Below, in pieces: positions 59,799-64,000 of a stretch of DNA of 64,000 nt (its first letter is position 1; each line of letters begins with the position of its first letter). The DNA is from DASVFB01 sp963766345 (GTDB lineage Bacteria > Actinomycetota > Thermoleophilia > Gaiellales > Gaiellaceae). The notes beneath the pieces were generated by a model, which saw only the letters and a list, made by a program, of their open reading frames with translations, did not search any database and was not told the origin of the DNA. Both the position numbers and the translations under genes were made by a program. The stretch spans positions 1-64,000 of the forward strand of contig CAVXZL010000005.1 of the NCBI GenBank assembly GCA_963766345.1. The letters run 5' to 3'.

Positions 59799-62468
59799 TC
59801 AGCGCTTGATGACCACGAGCGCGCAGTCGTCGGCGAGGTCGCCTGCGAACTCGCGGCAGTCTTCCATGACGATGTGCGCGATCTCGGCCGCCGGCTGTTG
59901 CAGGGAGGCACCGACCAGCTCGATCAGGCGCTCGACGCCGTAGAACTCACCGTCGCGGCGCGCCTCGATCACGCCGTCGGTGTAGACGACGAGTGCGCCG
60001 CCGCGCTCGATTGTCGCCGCGGTCTCCTCGTACGTCTGCCCCGGCTCGACGCCGAGGGCGAGCCCTCCGACGTGGATCTGCTCGACGGAGCCGTCGGGAG
60101 CGACCAGGAGCGGGGCCGGATGGCCCGCGCAGCCGACGGCGACGGAGCCGTTCGCCGCGTTGACGACGAGGTAGATCATCGTGATGAACTTGCCCGCCGC
60201 GATCTCGTCGACGACGACGTCGTTCGCCGAGGAGAGGAAGTCCGCCGGCTCGGAATGCTCGCGCGCGAGCGAGCGGAACACGAACTTGGCCATCGCCATG
60301 TCGGCCGCGGCCTCGATCCCGTGTCCGGTCACATCGCCCAGCACGACGGCGAGCCTGTCGCCGCCGAGCTCGAGGAAGTCGTAGACGTCACCGCCGACGT
60401 CGACGCGCGCCGACGGCTGGTACACCTCGCCGATCTCGAGCCCTTGCAGCTCGGGATGCGACTGCGGCAGGAGTGAGCGGCGCATCGTGTCCGCGAACTC
60501 CTTCTGCTGCTGGTAGAGACGCCCGTTGTCGATCGCGAGTGCAGCCTGCGCGGAGATCGACAACACCGTGTCGAGCGTCTCGCGCGTGATCGGCCTGCCC
60601 GGGTCGAACGACACGATCGTGAGCGTCCCGATCACCTCTCCGGGCGTCGCGATCGGCACGACCGCAGCCGACGATCCCTTCGCGAGGAACGGCGCAAGCA
60701 GGTGATGGGACCCGCCGAGGTCTTTTGCGCGCGCGGGCGTCAGCACGAGCGGACGGCGCGTGCGGAACATCCGCCGGACCGCGGCCTTGTCGAGCGGCTG
60801 CGGCAGCGTCAGCACGGGTGACACGGCCTCCACGAGCCGGGCGTCGGGAACGTGGAAGGCGCGACAGACGAGCCGGTCGCCGCGCTCGTCCGGCATCCGG
60901 ATCACGGCCGCGTCGATGTGGAGAAGCTCCACAGCGCTCCGAGCGAGCGCCTCGAGAGTCGCGTCGAGCGAGAGGCTCTGCGCGAAGGACTCCGACACCT
61001 CGTAGAGCGCACGGACGCGCCGCGCCGCGTCGCGCTCGGCATCGAGGGCGACCTGCCGCTCCGCCGCGCGCTGCTCCGCCTGCTCGTGCAGCCGCGCGTT
61101 CTGGACGAGAGCCGCCAGCTGTGCGGCGAGCGCGCCGAGCAGCGTCTCGTCGTACGCGGTCATGTCGGGCTCGGTCTCCGGATAGGCGGCGAGTAGGCCG
61201 ATCGCGTCGCCCTGTACGACGAGCGGCAACGCGACCGCCGCGGAGATCGCGGCCTCGCCCGCGGCGCCGGCGCTCGCAGTCATGCGGTCGACACGCCGGA
61301 CGTCCGAGACGGCGACCATGCCGCGCCCTCGGTACGGACCGAGCGCAAGCTCGAGCAGCCCCTGGGCTACGACGCCGTGCGGCCCCGCGAGCTTGCGCGC
61401 GGCCGCGGGCTGCAGGCGACGTCCCTCGCGGAGGTACACGGCAACCCGCTCCGTGCCGGTGAGGAGCGACACGTGGTCGAGCGCCGTCGCGAGGACGTGC
61501 TCGAGCGAGAGCTCCGCCGTCGCCTGGCCGATCAGCGCGAGCAGCGCACGGCTGCGCTCGAGCTCGCGCGCCGTCTCGCGCGCGACGTCGCCCGTGCGGA
61601 GGGCCTGCGCTGCGCGCACGGCGAAGGGCGTGAGCCCCGCCACGACGCTTTCGTCCGGATCGTCGTCGAAGACGAGCTGGAGAACGCCGGACGCAGGTTG
61701 CCCGAGCCGGATGCTTATGACGGCAGCTCCTCCGATCCGCTCGCGGATGAGAAAGTCGCGCGAGTCGAGCGCGATCCGCGCCGCTGAGACGGCGGCGGAC
61801 TCGGCCGCGGGAGACTCGCCGACCGCCGCGGCGAGCTTCGGCCCGTCGCCGTCAGCGCGCCAGACGAGCGCCGCGCGGGCTCCGGCAGCCTCGGCCGCGA
61901 CGTGGGCGACATGCTCGGCCGAGTGCGCGTCGTCGGACCCGGCCGCGAGCGCCTCGCCCGCGAGCACGAGCGCCCGTTCGGCCCAGCCGGTGATGCGGGC
62001 GGCGTCGCGCCCGTCGACGCGAAGGACGAGCGCGAGCTGCGCTGCGGCGAGCTCGGCTAGCCCACGCTCGGCGTCGGAGAACGCCTGTCGCTCGCGCAGC
62101 ACGTCGAGCGCGCCGATCGTCTCGCCGTCGGCCTCGATCGGAGCGCTGAGCGCGAACCCGAGAGGCAGCGGCCGCGCCGCATCCTCGGCGGAGACGTGCG
62201 ACCCGGCGAGCTCCGCGGCGAGCGCCGGCGACCTCGCGTGCACGGCACGTGCCGTGAAGCTCGCGCCGTCCGCGTCGGCGAGGCGGATCACGACGGCATC
62301 GGCCGCACAGACCTCGACCGCGACCTCGGCGAACGTCTCGAGGAGGTCGCCCGCGGAGCCGAGCGCCGCCCGGCGCAGCCCCTCCGTCAGCGTTCGAATC
62401 GCATCGCCGGCGACGCGGCCGCCCTCTGCGCGGAGGATGAGTTCAGGGGCGGCCGGACGCAACGTCAT
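59799..62468 (-). CDS. Multi-GAF PP2C phosphatase (RsbU/SpoIIE-like)
   Basis: 889 residues. Several GAF domains (roughly residues 30-170, 170-310, 320-490, 520-670) precede a SpoIIE/PP2C domain with YQPSARVDVGGDVYDFLEL, GDVTGHGIEAAADMAMAK and VYTDGVIEARRDG, and the C-terminal LADDCALVVIKR, which give the metal Asp residues. It would dephosphorylate an anti-sigma-factor antagonist in response to small ligands or redox state. No obvious anti-sigma gene lies beside it. Confidence 0.93.
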   Translation of the reverse strand: MTLRPAAPELILRAEGGRVAGDAIRTLTEGLRRAALGSAGDLLETFAEVAVEVCAADAVVIRLADADGASFTARAVHARSPALAAELAGSHVSAEDAARPLPLGFALSAPIEADGETIGALDVLRERQAFSDAERGLAELAAAQLALVLRVDGRDAARITGWAERALVLAGEALAAGSDDAHSAEHVAHVAAEAAGARAALVWRADGDGPKLAAAVGESPAAESAAVSAARIALDSRDFLIRERIGGAAVISIRLGQPASGVLQLVFDDDPDESVVAGLTPFAVRAAQALRTGDVARETARELERSRALLALIGQATAELSLEHVLATALDHVSLLTGTERVAVYLREGRRLQPAAARKLAGPHGVVAQGLLELALGPYRGRGMVAVSDVRRVDRMTASAGAAGEAAISAAVALPLVVQGDAIGLLAAYPETEPDMTAYDETLLGALAAQLAALVQNARLHEQAEQRAAERQVALDAERDAARRVRALYEVSESFAQSLSLDATLEALARSAVELLHIDAAVIRMPDERGDRLVCRAFHVPDARLVEAVSPVLTLPQPLDKAAVRRMFRTRRPLVLTPARAKDLGGSHHLLAPFLAKGSSAAVVPIATPGEVIGTLTIVSFDPGRPITRETLDTVLSISAQAALAIDNGRLYQQQKEFADTMRRSLLPQSHPELQGLEIGEVYQPSARVDVGGDVYDFLELGGDRLAVVLGDVTGHGIEAAADMAMAKFVFRSLAREHSEPADFLSSANDVVVDEIAAGKFITMIYLVVNAANGSVAVGCAGHPAPLLVAPDGSVEQIHVGGLALGVEPGQTYEETAATIERGGALVVYTDGVIEARRDGEFYGVERLIELVGASLQQPAAEIAHIVMEDCREFAGDLADDCALVVIKR

Positions 62469-62501
62469 TCAGTATCGCCCGCAGGACTAGACTTCCGCCA
62501 C

Positions 62502-62753
62502 GTGGCACATCCCCAGGCAGAGCGCCGCGACGAGGATCCTCCCGTCGCCGGCACGCCGCCGGTCGACACGTCCGATGCGATCCGCGCGGCCTACCGCTTC
62601 CATCGCACGAAGCGACGCCTGCGCGTGGAGCGCCGGCGCGCGTCGCAGGCGGCAGGCTTTCGTTTCGCGGTGACGCTCGCACTGCTCGTGTTCGTCTTCG
62701 TCGTCCTCAGCCTGACGGTGTGGGCCGAGGTGCAGCGGCTGTTCGGGCTGTAG
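62502..62753 (+). CDS. Small membrane protein with basic head
   Basis: 83 residues. A long polar, Arg-rich N-terminus precedes one helix (FRFAVTLALLVFVFVVLSLTVWAEV). GTG 62502 has no clear ribosome site, so the start is uncertain. Function unknown. Confidence 0.5.
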   Translation: MAHPQAERRDEDPPVAGTPPVDTSDAIRAAYRFHRTKRRLRVERRRASQAAGFRFAVTLALLVFVFVVLSLTVWAEVQRLFGL

Positions 62754-62756
62754 TTC

Positions 62757-62972
62757 TTACTGAACGAGGCTGCGCGCGCGGCTGAGCGGGCTCCACGCAC
62801 TCTGCTCCCACTCTCGTCCGCCGCACATCGGGCACACCGGCAGCTTGCGATAGACGGTGACGCCGTAACCGCACTCCGCGCAGTGGAACTCGCCCTTGAC
62901 GCTCGAACCTGCAGGTAGGAAGTGAACGTAGTCTCCGCCGGGCTCTGCGCCGACGGTCTGAAGCTCGGACAT
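62757..62972 (-). CDS. Small zinc-ribbon protein
   Basis: 71 residues. CAECGYGVTVYRKLPVCPMCGG gives a CxxC...CxxC zinc ribbon. ATG 62972 follows AAGGGGTC. Likely a nucleic-acid- or partner-binding protein. Confidence 0.75.
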   Translation of the reverse strand: MSELQTVGAEPGGDYVHFLPAGSSVKGEFHCAECGYGVTVYRKLPVCPMCGGREWEQSAWSPLSRARSLVQ

Positions 62973-63054
62973 GGTGACCCCTTCTCGAACCGGTACGCCG
63001 TGACTTCTCTCGCTCACTGTGCCCATACTTTACCTCGTGCAAACAAATGAGCCA

Positions 63055-63486
63055 ATGCGCGAGCCCCGTCCGGCAGCCCCGATCCGGCTCTGGGCCGTGG
63101 GCGAGCGGCTCACCTGGTTGTCCGGGCTCGTCCTGCTCCTGTCGTCCCTCATGGGCTGGTACGTGGGCTCCGGCGACGGCCTGACGATCAGCGTGATCGG
63201 CTGGCACACGGGGACTCTCGGCAAGCTCGTCTTCTTCATCGGGCTGGCCGTCCTCGCGCTCGCCGCATTGCGCCAGGCGGGAATCGAGCCGCCGGCAACG
63301 GTGCCGGAGAGCCTGATCGTGATCGCCCTCGGCGCCCTGGCGACCGTGTTCGTCATCATCCGCCTGATCACGATCCCCGAGCAGTTCCTGCCCGCGGACG
63401 GCCGCGGCATCGGGATCTGGATCAGTCTGGTTGCGGCGATCGCCGTGATCGTCGCAGGGCTTCTGGAAGCCGCCGAAGAGCTGTAG
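63055..63486 (+). CDS. Small polytopic membrane protein, unknown
   Basis: 143 residues from ATG 63055. GTG 63037 and 63019 are also in frame. Four hydrophobic helices (LTWLSGLVLLLSSLMGWYVGSG, LVFFIGLAVLALAAL, LIVIALGALATVFVIIRLI, ISLVAAIAVIVAGLLEAAE). No motif recognised. Its end overlaps the convergent PAP2 gene. Confidence 0.65.
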   Translation: MREPRPAAPIRLWAVGERLTWLSGLVLLLSSLMGWYVGSGDGLTISVIGWHTGTLGKLVFFIGLAVLALAALRQAGIEPPATVPESLIVIALGALATVFVIIRLITIPEQFLPADGRGIGIWISLVAAIAVIVAGLLEAAEEL

Positions 63487-63946
63487 CAACGCCGAGCCCG
63501 ATCGCGGCGCCGGCGAGGACGTCGAGGGGGTAGTGCACGCCGACGTAGACGCGCGAGTACGCGATTCCGGCCGCGAGCACGTAGAGCACGATCTGACCGC
63601 GGCGCGAGACGAACGTCGCGAGCGTCGCGGCGCACGCGAAGCTCGTGGCCGCGTGGCCGGACGGGAACGAATGCGACGTCGGCGTCGTGACGAGGGGATG
63701 GTCGACCGGACGGTGCCGGTCGATCAGGAGCTTCAGCACGTCCGTGATCGCGGCCGAGACGAAGTACGCGCCGACGACGAGCGGAAAGATCAGCGGCCGC
63801 CGGAGGAGCAGCGTCGCGGCCACGGCGAGCGTGAACCAGACGATGCCGAAGCTGCCGATGTGCGACAGCGCGACGAAGATCGTGTCGAACGGCTCCGCCC
63901 GATGCCCAACGACCCAACGCTCGAGCCGCTGATCGAGACCGATCAC
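63422..63946 (-). CDS. PAP2-type membrane phosphatase
   Basis: 174 residues from GTG 63946. TTG 63982 is in frame. The acid-phosphatase motifs KLLIDRHRPV, FPSGHAATSFA and SRVYVGVHYPLDVLAG are complete, with the catalytic His in the last two. It could dephosphorylate undecaprenyl pyrophosphate or a lipid phosphate. About five membrane helices. Substrate unknown. Confidence 0.88.
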   Translation of the reverse strand: MIGLDQRLERWVVGHRAEPFDTIFVALSHIGSFGIVWFTLAVAATLLLRRPLIFPLVVGAYFVSAAITDVLKLLIDRHRPVDHPLVTTPTSHSFPSGHAATSFACAATLATFVSRRGQIVLYVLAAGIAYSRVYVGVHYPLDVLAGAAIGLGVATALRRLPEALRRSRRSPQPD

Positions 63947-64000
63947 ATTCGACGAAGGCGCGGCTCCGCCGCGCCGCCGCAACCCACGATGGAAGCAGAG

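Noticed and set aside
1..64000. tRNA, rRNA, insertion sequence, prophage or integrase genes
   Set aside because: I looked for anticodon-stem patterns, transposase and integrase motifs and found none.

Overview
The window is a dense, very GC-rich chromosomal segment with no rRNA, tRNA, prophage, CRISPR array or transposase gene that I can see. Gene content points to a deep-branching actinobacterium, most likely in or near Thermoleophilia (inference). The evidence is a CysO/CysM/Mec cysteine pathway, a DUF4032 protein, TIGR03118 and TIGR03252 family proteins, a NpdG-like F420 reductase, an Rv2578c-type radical SAM protein, and very frequent GTG/TTG starts joined by 4-base GTGA/TTGA overlaps.

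Layout. 1-5 kb: a frameshifted subtilase, a secreted TIGR03118 protein and a two-component pair. 5.6-12 kb: scpB-scpA, lgt, a small conserved protein and a frameshifted dnaE. 12.4-17 kb: a GNAT-GGT pair, a DUF4032 protein and a large membrane protein. 17-23.4 kb: ftsZ with a long N-terminal extension, parA, a secreted protein, a bicupin and a Nei/Fpg glycosylase. 23.4-31.6 kb: the giant helicase Lhr (frameshifted), a GMC oxidoreductase, an F420 reductase, an HhH-GPD protein, a PLD-like protein and a tiny lipoprotein. 31.6-36 kb: a tightly overlapping minus-strand operon of acyl-CoA dehydrogenase, two paralogous methyltransferases, an SRPBCC protein and a phytoene-desaturase-like flavoprotein. 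36-43.4 kb: cupredoxin-like, VOC, amidohydrolase, acetamidase, M20 peptidase, the principal sigma factor and a TPR protein. 43.4-47 kb: an apparent protein-thiocarboxylate cysteine operon (rhodanese-E1, CysO, methyltransferase, CysM, Mec). 47-52.6 kb: CNNM/CorC, MBL hydrolase, DUF1932 dehydrogenase, radical SAM, and a second two-component pair. 52.6-64 kb: flavoprotein, VOC, two small basic proteins (one built of about 28 KRS pentapeptides), ferredoxin, a pseudo-receiver, DUF309, a TlpA-CcmH-CcdA cytochrome c module, an L,D-transpeptidase, a multi-GAF PP2C phosphatase, small proteins and a PAP2 phosphatase.

Three cross-cutting signals stand out. First, a family of short palindromes recurs at least twelve times. 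They have constant flanks (TGTCC ... GGACA), a constant CTG loop, and stems that differ between copies yet stay self-complementary. One copy is translated inside the DNA glycosylase and one forms the start of a membrane protein. Second, several conserved genes (subtilase, dnaE, lhr, DUF4032, a GMC oxidoreductase, a nucleotidyltransferase) carry one-base indels, mostly an extra G/C. This suggests sequencing or assembly error more than decay. Third, three genes have no usable ATG/GTG/TTG start but begin with CTG overlapping the upstream TGA (CTGA), which suggests real CTG initiation at coupled junctions.
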